In this document: one piece after another, positions 24,864-32,727 of the stretch | How the letters are laid out: each line of letters begins with the position of its first letter | How positions within the stretch are numbered: position 1 is the stretch's first letter | Source of the DNA: a bacterium | Lineage (GTDB): Bacteria; Krumholzibacteriota; Krumholzibacteriia; LZORAL124-64-63 | Assembly: GCA_018814885.1 (NCBI GenBank) | Contig: JAHIYU010000120.1 | Location: 1-42,771 of the forward strand | DNA length: 42,771 nucleotides | Direction of reading: 5' to 3' | Notes under the pieces: generated by a model | The model's input: the letters and a program-made list of their open reading frames with translations, nothing else | What the model was told of the DNA's origin: nothing | Database searches by the model: none | Position numbers and translations under genes: made by a program

Positions 24864-26026
24864 ACGAATCCACGATGTCCATCGATGTATGGCGACCGTC
24901 GTCGTCGGCCTTCCCCTTCATCAAGGGCCGTGTGGCGTTTTATGCCATCTTACGAGCCGCCGGCATAGGTCCGGGCGATGAAGTCGTCGTGCCGGGCTTC
25001 ACGTGTGTTGTTGTTGCCGCCGCCATCCAGTACACCGGAGCCCGCCCTGTCTATTACGACATAATTCTCGACACCCTCAACGGGAATCCGGGTCTTGCGG
25101 AAGAGCGCATTACTGAAAGAACAAGAGCGGTGATCGTTCAGCATACGTTCGGCATGCCAATGGATCTGGGCGGTCTGCCTGATATTTGTCGAGATCGAGG
25201 GATTCTCTTGATCGAAGATTGCGCGCACGCCATGGGGGCGACGGTTCATCATCGTCCGGTGGGTACACTCGGCGACGCATCCTTTGCCAGCTTTCAGTGG
25301 TCCAAGCCCGTAACGACGGGCCTCGGCGGCGTAGCGCTGGTCAATGAGCCACGGCTTCGCGATAGCATGATCGAACTGTACAATCACGAGTTCCAGGAGC
25401 CGTCATTCGTCAAGTCAATGTACTTGGCCCTGCTGTCGACCACTTACAACAGGTTCTTTCGGCCGAGCATTTACTGGATGGCGAGGGATACCTACCGTCG
25501 GCTGGTGAAGCTGAAGATCGTGCAGGGGTCGTCTTCGATGGACGAACTCCTGAGTCCAGACATGCCACCCAACTACAAGGAGCGCTTCGGACATCAACGC
25601 CGCAGGCAAATCGATATGGCGCTCGATGGACTGCCCGATGTCATAGTTCACCGACGACGCATTGCGCAACAGTATGCCAACTGGTTCTCCGCTCGCGGAG
25701 CGATGATTCAATCTGGTCCCGAAGGGGCGAATCCGGTTTGGCTGCGATTCCCAGTTCTCGTCGAGAACCGAACGGCATTGCTGAACGAAGCACGACGTCG
25801 GCGGATCGAGTTGGGGGATTGGTTCAACTCGCCGCTGCATCCTTCCGTGTCGGACCCGGCGATGTTCGGTTATCGATCGGGTCTCTGTCCCGTGGCGGAT
25901 TACGTCTCATCCGGCATCGTGAACCTGCCCACGCACCAGCGGGTCGCCGAGGCGGATTTACGAAGGATACTGGGTTTTTTCGATGAGTATCGATACGATA
26001 TCGTGCGCCAAGAGGAGACCGTGTGA
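24860..26026 (+). CDS. DegT/DnrJ/EryC1/StrS-family aminotransferase (divergent)
   Basis: 388 residues. GDEVVVPGFTCVVVAAAIQYTGARPVYYDI at 39-68, LLIEDCAHAMGA at 116-127, and the PLP lysine Lys149 in FASFQWSKPVTTGLGG. The usual 'T..GEGG' is replaced by TTGLGG, and the middle region (about 165-240) is unusual, with a long helical insert (NRFFRPSIYWMARDTYRRLVKLK). It probably aminates a nucleotide-sugar or related carbohydrate for the second glycan, in step with the GNAT just upstream. GTG 24860 overlaps the GNAT stop; ATG 24875 is an alternative start. It converges with the PglA-like gene, leaving three bases between stops. Confidence 0.85.
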   Translation: MNESTMSIDVWRPSSSAFPFIKGRVAFYAILRAAGIGPGDEVVVPGFTCVVVAAAIQYTGARPVYYDIILDTLNGNPGLAEERITERTRAVIVQHTFGMPMDLGGLPDICRDRGILLIEDCAHAMGATVHHRPVGTLGDASFASFQWSKPVTTGLGGVALVNEPRLRDSMIELYNHEFQEPSFVKSMYLALLSTTYNRFFRPSIYWMARDTYRRLVKLKIVQGSSSMDELLSPDMPPNYKERFGHQRRRQIDMALDGLPDVIVHRRRIAQQYANWFSARGAMIQSGPEGANPVWLRFPVLVENRTALLNEARRRRIELGDWFNSPLHPSVSDPAMFGYRSGLCPVADYVSSGIVNLPTHQRVAEADLRRILGFFDEYRYDIVRQEETV

Positions 26027-26029
26027 GAT

Positions 26030-27157
26030 TCAATCCGCCTTGTCCATGCCCATGGCGCTTACAATCGTCTCGACGACTCGCCGCACATCGAATTTCTGTT
26101 CCGCAAGCTCACGAGAATGCCGGCCCATAGAGATCGCCAGTCGAGGCTCGCGGGCGAAGCGGTTCATGACATCGACGAGACTCTCCACATCTCCCACCGG
26201 AATCAGATGGCCATTGCTGCCCTCCAGGACCGTTTCCCTGCATCCCGGAGTATCGGTCGTGATAATGGCGCGACCCGTGGCCAGTGCTTCAAGTATCGTG
26301 TGAGGGATACCCTCCCTATAGGCAGTTGGCAGAACAAATACTGAAGATTCATGCAATAACGGTCGTACGTCTGTCTTTTTGCCGTGGAAGGTGATCGAGT
26401 TCTCGTTTTCCCATTGCTCTATCTCTTCGGGTCGGATCGCGGACGGATGATCTTCGAGGTACCCCACGAGATCGAACCTCGCATCCGGATGGATTTTCTT
26501 CACGATAGCTGCGGCCCGCGCGAATTCCCGGACCCCCTTTTCCGCTATCAAGCGGGAGATCATGAGGAAGCGGGGGGCACCCCCAGGCGGTGGTGAAAAT
26601 GAAAAGCGATCAAGATTGATACCTGAGCCGGGAATCATCGAGGCCTTGTCTTGATCGATTAAATTTGCATCGATGAATAAAGCTTGATCGTCCGGGTTTT
26701 GGAAGAAGACGGTTTTGCACTTCGCCAACGAGGCCCTATAGAGCCATCTCGTCAAGCGGTTTACTATGAGAGCCCGGAAGCCCGTTCCCTGAAAGCTGGT
26801 ACCCAGCCCGGTGATCATGGCGAATCGTTCCGGCACGCCCATTCCTGTGGCGACTAGCGTGCCATATATCACGGGCTTTATGGTGTATGCCAGTGTCACA
26901 TGAGGCCGGTACGAGCGAATGATGCGAGAAATATCACGCAAATACACAAGGTCGTTCAACGGATTCATGCCCGTGCGATTCAGGGTTACAGGTTCGAACT
27001 GGATACCGATTTCATGCAGGATTCTGGACGTATGAGGATCCCCGTCCGCTGCGCAAGCTAGAACTTCGTGTCCCAGTTCACATAATCGCTCAAGCAGTTC
27101 CCGCCGAAAAAGTATCAGTGACGGAGCGTAACCGGCAAGAACCATGATTCGTGCCAT
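26030..27157 (-). CDS. Glycosyltransferase family 4, PglA-like
   Basis: 375 residues. The N-terminal half has VLAGYAPSLILFRRELLERLCELGHEV and AMITGLGTSFQGTGFRALIVNRLTRWLYRASL. The donor half has PRFLMISRLIAEKGVREF, ITFHGKKTDVRPLL and FVLPTAYREGIPHTILEALATGRAIITTD with its E-x7-like motif. The 'GLG.....G...' and 'SGINLDRF' segments recall PglA, which adds GalNAc to undecaprenyl-diphospho-bacillosamine. That assignment fits the PglC/D/E/F-like genes in the locus but is inference. ATG 27157 has GAGGTG eight bases upstream. Likely co-transcribed with the aminotransferase upstream (seven-base gap to 27164). Lower GC than flanking genes. Confidence 0.85.
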   Translation of the reverse strand: MARIMVLAGYAPSLILFRRELLERLCELGHEVLACAADGDPHTSRILHEIGIQFEPVTLNRTGMNPLNDLVYLRDISRIIRSYRPHVTLAYTIKPVIYGTLVATGMGVPERFAMITGLGTSFQGTGFRALIVNRLTRWLYRASLAKCKTVFFQNPDDQALFIDANLIDQDKASMIPGSGINLDRFSFSPPPGGAPRFLMISRLIAEKGVREFARAAAIVKKIHPDARFDLVGYLEDHPSAIRPEEIEQWENENSITFHGKKTDVRPLLHESSVFVLPTAYREGIPHTILEALATGRAIITTDTPGCRETVLEGSNGHLIPVGDVESLVDVMNRFAREPRLAISMGRHSRELAEQKFDVRRVVETIVSAMGMDKAD

Positions 27158-27163
27158 GCCGGT

Positions 27164-28327
27164 TCACCTCGCCGTATTCTGCGAGTCCAGTATATCCCCC
27201 ACCGCCCCCACAACATCCCCCACATCCCCATCCCCCAACCCCGGATGCAACGGCATACTGATCAACCTTTCCGACTCCCCGTACGCCACCGGAAAATCCC
27301 CCGCCCGATACCCGTACTTCTCCCGGTAGTACGTGAACGTATGCACCGGAATGAAGTGCACGCTCGTCCCGATGTTCCGCGCCCGCAGCTCCTCGATCAT
27401 CTCGTCCCGCGAGATCTTCAGCGCCCCGGGCCTGATGCGCAGCGGGTACAGGTGCCACGCGTGCTCCACCTCGTCACGCTCGACGGGCAGGTCGAAGGCG
27501 CCCATCGGCGCGAAGGCCGCGTCGTACAGGCGCACGATCTCGCGGCGCCGCGCGTGCATGGCGGCGAGCCGCTCGAGCTGCCGCAGGCCGATGGCGGCCT
27601 GGATGTCGGTCATGTTGTACTTGAAGCCGGGCGTGACGATGTCGTAACGCCAGCTGCCGGTGCGGTCGTTGCGCTTCCAGGCGTCGCGGTCCATGCCGTG
27701 CAGGCTGGTCACGATGGCCTTCTCGATCATCCCGGGCGCGCCGGTCAGCATGCCGCCCTCGGCGGTGGTCAGGTTCTTGGTCGCGTAGAACGAGAACGAG
27801 ACCGGGTTGTCGCCGGAGCCGATGAAGCGTCCCTTGTACTTGGCCGGGATCGCGTGGGCCGCGTCCTCGACCAGCAGCAGGTCGTGCTCGTCGCAGATCG
27901 CGCGCAGCGCGTCCATTTCGCAGGGATGCCCGCCGTAGTGTACCGCGATGACGGCGCGCGTGCGTTCGGTGACCGCCGCGCGCACCTGCTGCGGGTCGAT
28001 GTTCAGCGTGTCCGGTTCGATGTCGACCAGCACGGGTCTTGCGCCGGTATGCTCGATCACCGCCACCGTCGCCGTGAAGGTCATGGACGTGGTGATCACC
28101 TCGTCGCCGGGGCCGATGCCCGCCACCTCGAGGGCCGTGTGCAGTCCGGCGGTGCAGGAGCTCAGCGCCAGCGCGGCCGGCGCATTCAGGTAGCGCGCGA
28201 ATTCCTGCTCGAAGCGCTTCGTTTTCGGCCCGGTGGTGATCCATCCCGAGCGCAGGCTGTCCACGACCTCGGCGATCTCTTCCTCGCCGATGAAGGGGGG
28301 GGAAAAGGGCAGGAACGTCTTTCTCAT
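27164..28327 (-). CDS. DegT/DnrJ/EryC1/StrS-family aminotransferase
   Basis: 387 residues. It begins MRKTFLPFSPPFIGEEEIAEV, as usual for this family. ALSSCTAGLHTAL at 53-65, GDEVITTSMTFTATVAV at 74-90, LLVEDAAHAIPA at 141-152, and the PLP lysine Lys184 in FYATKNLTTAEGGM. FKYNMTDIQAAIGLRQL follows. It should aminate a 4-keto-6-deoxy nucleotide sugar; it and the enzyme at 14659 are both PglE candidates. The C-terminal 20 residues are Gly/Asp/Val repeats (GDGDVGDVVGAVGDIL), coded by a C-rich stretch. Start ATG 28327 is chosen over an open extension to 28453 by family length. Most of the gene is GC-rich; base use changes near its 3' end. Confidence 0.9.
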   Translation of the reverse strand: MRKTFLPFSPPFIGEEEIAEVVDSLRSGWITTGPKTKRFEQEFARYLNAPAALALSSCTAGLHTALEVAGIGPGDEVITTSMTFTATVAVIEHTGARPVLVDIEPDTLNIDPQQVRAAVTERTRAVIAVHYGGHPCEMDALRAICDEHDLLLVEDAAHAIPAKYKGRFIGSGDNPVSFSFYATKNLTTAEGGMLTGAPGMIEKAIVTSLHGMDRDAWKRNDRTGSWRYDIVTPGFKYNMTDIQAAIGLRQLERLAAMHARRREIVRLYDAAFAPMGAFDLPVERDEVEHAWHLYPLRIRPGALKISRDEMIEELRARNIGTSVHFIPVHTFTYYREKYGYRAGDFPVAYGESERLISMPLHPGLGDGDVGDVVGAVGDILDSQNTAR

Positions 28328-28638
28328 CGGTGTTCTTTCCCGGTGCCGGGGTGTTTCTGGCCGCGACGGCGGCCTCCGTGCCGCGTCCGCATCCATCATA
28401 CGATACCGGCGTTCGGCGTCATGTCCATTAATTTCGGGAGCCATCTTCATCACGTAAAAATGCTTGTTCTGACGAGTTGATGCTGTTTATCATGCGTTGA
28501 TCACTGTCGAAGGACCCCTGACGCCGGAGGGGCAGGAGGCCCCGCGCACGGCGTCGCCTGCACCCGGCGCCAATATGGTATGCCGTTTGCTTGCCACGAC
28601 CGGAAACAGAAGGATCTGACACGCCCGGGGGGGCTCCG
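28328..28638. promoter_or_regulatory. 311-base divergent intergenic region
   Basis: The gap between the minus-strand aminotransferase and the plus-strand sugar transferase. An AT-richer patch (about 28425-28505) lies in the middle. A TATGAT box for the leftward gene sits at about 28397-28402 without a good -35. A small hairpin (CCCCT...AGGGG, about 28515-28533) and the sigma-54-like element at 28576-28591 serve the rightward side. I see no gene or RNA structure here. Confidence 0.4.
28576..28591 (+). promoter_or_regulatory. Sigma-54 (RpoN) promoter candidate
   Basis: TGGTATG-CCGT-TTGCT matches the RpoN consensus TGGCACG-N4-TTGCW at 10 of 12 fixed positions, with the invariant GG and GC exactly ten bases apart. 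Transcription would start near 28602, about 37 bases before ATG 28639. If real, expression of the sugar transferase needs an enhancer-binding activator, as known for RpoN-controlled exopolysaccharide clusters in some bacteria. Confidence 0.5.
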
Positions 28639-29400
28639 ATGATCAAGCGCACAATCGATATCGTCGTTTCAGCGCCCGGGCTCGTGTTGCTCGCGCCGCT
28701 CCTCGCGCTGATCGCGGCGGCGGTCAAGGCGACCAGTCCCGGGCCGGCCCTCTTCCGCCAGGAACGGCTCGGCTGGCAGGGCCGTCGCTTCCGCATCTAC
28801 AAGTTCCGTTCCATGGTGCGCGACGCCGACCGCCTCGGCGGCACGCTCACCGTCGGCGGCGACGTCCGCATCACGCCGTTCGGCCGTTTCCTGCGCCGGT
28901 ACAAGCTCGACGAGCTGCCGCAGCTGCTGAACGTGCTGCGCGGCGAGATGTCGCTGGTCGGCCCGCGGCCCGAGGTGCCCGAATACGCCGACATGTTTCC
29001 CAGGAGCTACGAACGCATCCTGCAGGTCAAGCCGGGCATCACGCATTCGGCCACGCTCTTCTTCCGCAACGAGGAGCGCCTGCTCAGCCGCGCCGTGGAC
29101 CCCCGCGCCCTCTACGTGGAGCGCGTCATGCCCTACAAGATGATGCTCTACGTGGAGGAGATGCGCCGCCAGAGCATGTTGCGCGACGTGCTGACCATCA
29201 TCGACACCATCCTGCGCATCACCCGCACGGTGACCATGGCCGAACTGGATTCCTTCGCCGACCGCCTGCCGCGCGTGGTCGGGCCGGCGCGGGTGGTCGC
29301 CAACCTCGGGCCGTCCGGCGTCGAGCGCGAATACGTGCGCGAGCGCCAGGTCGACGCCGTGGTGTCGCTGGCCATGCGGCGCATGGAGACGGTGGCCTGA
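28639..29400 (+). CDS. Undecaprenyl-phosphate sugar-1-phosphate transferase (second)
   Basis: 253 residues. One N-terminal hydrophobic segment (about 8-30), PALFRQERLGWQG, FRIYKFRSM, the catalytic Asp91-Glu92 pair in YKLDELPQLLNVL, SLVGPRPEVPEY and KPGITHSATLFFRNEE. The last segment differs from the PglC-like protein at 13355 ([14 protein letters not shown]), so it probably uses another sugar nucleotide. A C-terminal tail of about 50 residues is not typical and of unknown role. It would start a second glycan on undecaprenyl phosphate. ATG 28639 follows a run of G (GGGGGG) as ribosome site and a sigma-54-like promoter. It appears as a one-gene transcription unit. Confidence 0.87.
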   Translation: MIKRTIDIVVSAPGLVLLAPLLALIAAAVKATSPGPALFRQERLGWQGRRFRIYKFRSMVRDADRLGGTLTVGGDVRITPFGRFLRRYKLDELPQLLNVLRGEMSLVGPRPEVPEYADMFPRSYERILQVKPGITHSATLFFRNEERLLSRAVDPRALYVERVMPYKMMLYVEEMRRQSMLRDVLTIIDTILRITRTVTMAELDSFADRLPRVVGPARVVANLGPSGVEREYVRERQVDAVVSLAMRRMETVA

Positions 29401-29499
29401 TCCGCGGTAATTCCCCGACGAACATTTATGGCAGGCTGAACCCGGGACGTGCATAATGCATCCGTCCCGCTCACCCAGGTCATCCCGAAAGGAACCCTC

Positions 29500-31224
29500 A
29501 TGCGGATCCTCCTGCCCCTGACGCTGCTCGTCGCCGCGCTCTTGTACGGCTGCTCCGCCGGCCCCTCGGCCGACGAGGTCTTCGAGGGCCTCGCCAACCG
29601 CTACATCGACACCATGCTGCGCATGGATCCCGCGGCGGCCACGGCGTACGGCGACCACCGTTTCGACCACGAGCTGACCGATCTGTCCGAGGACGCGGCG
29701 CAGGCCCGGCGGCATGTGGCCGCCGCCTACCTCGACTCCCTGACCCGCGTCGAGGAGAACGGGCTGAGCAAGGGCAACCGCATCGACCTCGCCATTCTGC
29801 GCAACCACCTGGAGGCGGCGATCTTCGCCTTCGACAAGATCGGCGCCCACCGCTGGAACCCGCTGCTGCACAACGTGGGCGGCGCGATCTACGGGCTGGT
29901 GGCACGGGACTTCGCGCCCCTGCGCGAGCGGCTGCTGGCGGTCAAGGCCCGCCTCGAGGCCGTCCCCGGGGCGCTGGCCGTCGCGCGCGGGATCCTCGAC
30001 GACACGCCGCGCGTCTTCACCGAGACCGCCATCGTCCAGAACCGCGGCGTCATCTGTCTCATCCTCGACGACCTGCAGCCGTTCCTGGACCGGGAGCCGG
30101 ATCTGCGCGCCGAGTTCGTCGGCCCGCGCGCCCGCGCCATCGCCGCCCTCGAGGCGTACGGGCGCTGGCTCGAGGAGGACCTGCTGCCGCGTTCCGACGG
30201 CGAGTTCCGCCTGGGTCGCGAGCTGTTCGAGAAGAAGCTGCGCCTGACCCTGGCGTCGGATCTGACCCTGGACGAGATCCGCGAGTCGGCCCGGCGCGAT
30301 CTGGACGAGACCCGCGACACCATGTACGGGCTGGCGCTGCCCCTGTACCGCGAGTTCTATCCCGAACGCGCGGGCGTCGCTGAGCTGCCCCCCGCCGAAA
30401 TAGTCGGCGAGGTGCTGGACCGCCTGGCCGACGACCACCCGACCGCCGACAACATCGTCGCGCAGGCCCGCGCGGACCTGGTCGCCATCACGTATTTCGT
30501 GGGAGAGCGCGGCCTGGTGACGGTGCCGGACGATCCGGTCGAGATCATCGTCATGCCCGAGTACCAGCGCGGCTTCGCCATCGCCTACTGTGACGCGCCG
30601 GGGCCCCTGGCCGAGCACGAGAAGACCTTCTACTCCATCGCGCCGCCGCCCGCCGACTGGAGCGACGAGCGCAAGGAATCCTACTTCCGCGAGTACAACG
30701 ACCACATGCTCCTGGACCTGACCGTGCACGAGGCCATGCCCGGGCATTACCTGCAGCTCGCCCGCGCCAACGCCTACGCGGCGCCGACCAAGGTGCGCTC
30801 GCTGTTCAGCAGCGGCGTCTTCGTAGAGGGCTGGGCCACCTACGCCGAACAGCTGATGGCCGAGTTCGGCTTCGGCGGTCCCGCGCTGCGCCTGCAGCAG
30901 CTAAAGATGCGCCTGCGCCTGCTCATCAACGCGATCATCGACCAGGACATCCACTGCGGCGACCTTACCGAGCGGGAGGCCATGGACCTGATGATGGGCA
31001 CGGGCTTCCAGGAGGAGGGCGAGGCCGCCGGCAAGTGGCGCCGCGCCCAGATGAGCTCCACGCAGCTGTCCACCTACTACGTGGGCAACCTGGAGATCAA
31101 CCGCCTGCGCAGGCTGGCCGAGGAGAAGAGGGGCGATGCGTTCGACCTGAAGGCGTTCCACGACGAATTGCTCTCTTACGGGTCGCCCGCGCCGAAATAC
31201 GTGCAGCAGCTGATGGGGCTATAA
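29500..31224 (+). CDS. DUF885-family zinc peptidase, lipoprotein
   Basis: 574 residues, normal for DUF885. A lipoprotein signal ends in LLYGC (Cys18). The N-terminal domain has the FxxxxANRYIDTMLRMDPAAATAYGDHR motif of the family. The zinc site is HEAMPGH at 410-416, with a downstream Glu in FVEGWATYAEQLM (about 445). Family members are gluzincin-like metallopeptidases of poorly known substrate. It should be membrane-anchored and face the periplasm. ATG 29500 has AAAGGA eight bases upstream. A CATAAT box at 29452-29457 may be its -10. The large palindrome at 31281-31355 follows the gene. Confidence 0.88.
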   Translation: MRILLPLTLLVAALLYGCSAGPSADEVFEGLANRYIDTMLRMDPAAATAYGDHRFDHELTDLSEDAAQARRHVAAAYLDSLTRVEENGLSKGNRIDLAILRNHLEAAIFAFDKIGAHRWNPLLHNVGGAIYGLVARDFAPLRERLLAVKARLEAVPGALAVARGILDDTPRVFTETAIVQNRGVICLILDDLQPFLDREPDLRAEFVGPRARAIAALEAYGRWLEEDLLPRSDGEFRLGRELFEKKLRLTLASDLTLDEIRESARRDLDETRDTMYGLALPLYREFYPERAGVAELPPAEIVGEVLDRLADDHPTADNIVAQARADLVAITYFVGERGLVTVPDDPVEIIVMPEYQRGFAIAYCDAPGPLAEHEKTFYSIAPPPADWSDERKESYFREYNDHMLLDLTVHEAMPGHYLQLARANAYAAPTKVRSLFSSGVFVEGWATYAEQLMAEFGFGGPALRLQQLKMRLRLLINAIIDQDIHCGDLTEREAMDLMMGTGFQEEGEAAGKWRRAQMSSTQLSTYYVGNLEINRLRRLAEEKRGDAFDLKAFHDELLSYGSPAPKYVQQLMGL

Positions 31225-31280
31225 GTACCCCGTCAGCCGGCGGCCAGGGTTTATGGACCTCGTCGACGAGATCGACGTTG

Positions 31281-31355
31281 CGGGGGATGTACAGGGACCT
31301 GCCTCCGCGATTTCGTGAAACGCATGAGCGGAGGCAGGTCCCTGTACATCCTCCG
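31281..31355. repeat. Long perfect hairpin, REP-like (27-base stem)
   Basis: Arms 31286-31307 and 31329-31350 are exact reverse complements over 22 bases. Extending to 31281-31307 / 31329-31355 gives a 27-base stem with one G-T pair. The loop is 21 bases and contains a mini-palindrome TTTCGTGAAA. The right arm contains GCAGGTCCCTGTACA. No T-tract follows, although it sits 56 bases after the DUF885 stop. Length and symmetry are more like a REP/MITE unit than a terminator. It ends 15 bases before the GAF gene start. Confidence 0.65.
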
Positions 31356-31370
31356 CCAAGGGAGTGATCG

Positions 31371-31829
31371 ATGAACCGCTACGCCGAATTGCTCGAAGAG
31401 GTCAGGGGCATCCTGGGCCGGGAGAACCGCGCCGAGGACAAGATGCAGGGCGTCGCGTCACTGCTGCACGACAACGTCGAGGGCTTCGACTGCGTCGCCT
31501 TCTTCCTGCTCGAGCCCGACCACCGCCGCCAGCTCCTGCTCGGCCCGCAGGCGGGCGAGGGAATCGATCCCGGCAGCCTGGTCGTCGGGCAGGGCATCTG
31601 CGGCCAGGTCGCAGAGCACGGGATTTCGATCGTCGTGGACGATGTCACCGAGGAGCTCAACTACGTGACAGGGCATCCGAACACCCGCAGCGAGATGGTC
31701 CTGCCCATCTACCGGTCGGGCCAGGTGGAGGCCGAGCTGGACATCAATTCCTTCCGGCTCGCCCGCTTCGGTTCCGACGACCGCATGTTCCTCGAAGAGG
31801 TCTGCCTGCTGCTGACCGATCAGGTCTGA
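31371..31829 (+). CDS. GAF-domain protein related to free methionine-R-sulfoxide reductase, catalytic Cys missing
   Basis: 152 residues forming one GAF domain. The layout follows fRMsr: FDCVAFFLLEPD, LLLGPQAGEGIDPGSLVVGQGICGQV, ISIVVDDVTEELNYV, SEMVLPIYRSGQVEAELDINSF. In E. coli fRMsr the cysteines are 84, 94 and catalytic 118. Only the Cys94 equivalent (Cys77 in GICG) remains; the other two align with Pro67 and Gly101. It is therefore unlikely to reduce methionine sulfoxide by the known mechanism and may be a ligand-binding or redox-sensing GAF protein. Cytoplasmic. Start ATG 31371 has GGGAG eight bases upstream. Probably co-transcribed with the EamA gene three bases downstream. Confidence 0.82.
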   Translation: MNRYAELLEEVRGILGRENRAEDKMQGVASLLHDNVEGFDCVAFFLLEPDHRRQLLLGPQAGEGIDPGSLVVGQGICGQVAEHGISIVVDDVTEELNYVTGHPNTRSEMVLPIYRSGQVEAELDINSFRLARFGSDDRMFLEEVCLLLTDQV

Positions 31830-31831
31830 CC

Positions 31832-32722
31832 TTGAGCCGGCCAGCGACACTCGACCGCATCGGGCTTTTCAACCTCGCCACCGTCTACGTGGTGTGGGGC
31901 AGCACCTACCTGGCCATTCGCATCGCGGTGCGCCCGGAAGGCGGTTTCCCGCCGTTCCACCTGGCCCTGCTGCGCGTGGCCGCGGCGTCCCTCGTCCTGT
32001 TCCTCTGGGCGGCCTGGCGGCGCCACCGCCTGCGGCCGGCGCGCCGCGAACTGATCGTCCTCGCCGGGTCCGGCCTGCTCATGTGGGTGGGCGGCAACGG
32101 TCTGGTGACCTGGGCGGAGCAGCGCACAGACTCCGGGCTGGCCGCCCTGGTCGTGGCGGTGATGCCCATCTGGGCGGCGCTGTTCGAGGCGGTCATCGAC
32201 CGGCGCTTGCCGTCGCTCAGGATGACCGGTTCGCTGCTGATCGGTTTCGTGGGCGTGGGTGTGCTGTCGTGGCCCGTCGTCCGGACCGGAGACGCCGCCG
32301 ACCTGTGGGCGCTGACGGCGTTGCTGATCGCCCCGCTCACCTGGGCCGTCGGTTCGATCTGGGTGGCGCGACGCCGGCCGGATCTCTCCATCCAGGCCGT
32401 ATCCGCCTGGCAGCATCTGCTGGGCGGTCTGGGCTTCGTGCTGGTGATCCTGCTGATCGGCGAGCCCTGGACGGCGCCCAGTGGCGATGCGTGGCTGGCG
32501 TGGGCCTACCTGACGGCGTTCGGATCGGTGGTCGCGTTCACCGCCTTCGTGGCGACCCTGCGCATGCTGCCCATGAAGGTGGCCATGACCTACGCCTACG
32601 CCAACCCGGTGATCGCGGTGTTCCTGGGCTGGCTGGTCATCGCGGAGCCGGTCTCGGGCTGGACCCTGGCGGGTGCGGCGCTGGTGCTGGCGGGCATCGC
32701 GGGCGTGTTCAACAACCGCTGA
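31832..32722 (+). CDS. EamA-family (DMT) transporter, YedA-like
   Basis: 296 residues with ten membrane segments in two EamA repeats. The family start LATVYVVWGSTYLAIRIAV is at about 14-32. The second repeat begins LTWAVGSIWVARR and ends with AYANPVIAVFLGWLVIAEPVSGWTLAGAALVLAGI, the typical final repeat motif. Such proteins export amino acids or other small metabolites across the inner membrane; the substrate cannot be told. No ATG fits; TTG 31832, with AGG about eight bases upstream, gives the expected N-terminus. The gene starts two bases after the GAF stop. Confidence 0.87.
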   Translation: MSRPATLDRIGLFNLATVYVVWGSTYLAIRIAVRPEGGFPPFHLALLRVAAASLVLFLWAAWRRHRLRPARRELIVLAGSGLLMWVGGNGLVTWAEQRTDSGLAALVVAVMPIWAALFEAVIDRRLPSLRMTGSLLIGFVGVGVLSWPVVRTGDAADLWALTALLIAPLTWAVGSIWVARRRPDLSIQAVSAWQHLLGGLGFVLVILLIGEPWTAPSGDAWLAWAYLTAFGSVVAFTAFVATLRMLPMKVAMTYAYANPVIAVFLGWLVIAEPVSGWTLAGAALVLAGIAGVFNNR

Positions 32723-32727
32723 TCGTC

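Noticed and set aside
27164..27260. A C-rich repetitive stretch (CCCCCA-like) that looked like a tandem repeat or recombination scar.
   Set aside because: It codes in frame for a Gly/Asp/Val-rich C-terminus of the aminotransferase; no clean repeat unit can be defined. It may still mark the edge of the low-GC block.
31371..31829. Calling the GAF protein an active free methionine-R-sulfoxide reductase.
   Set aside because: Two of the three known cysteines, including the catalytic one, are replaced.
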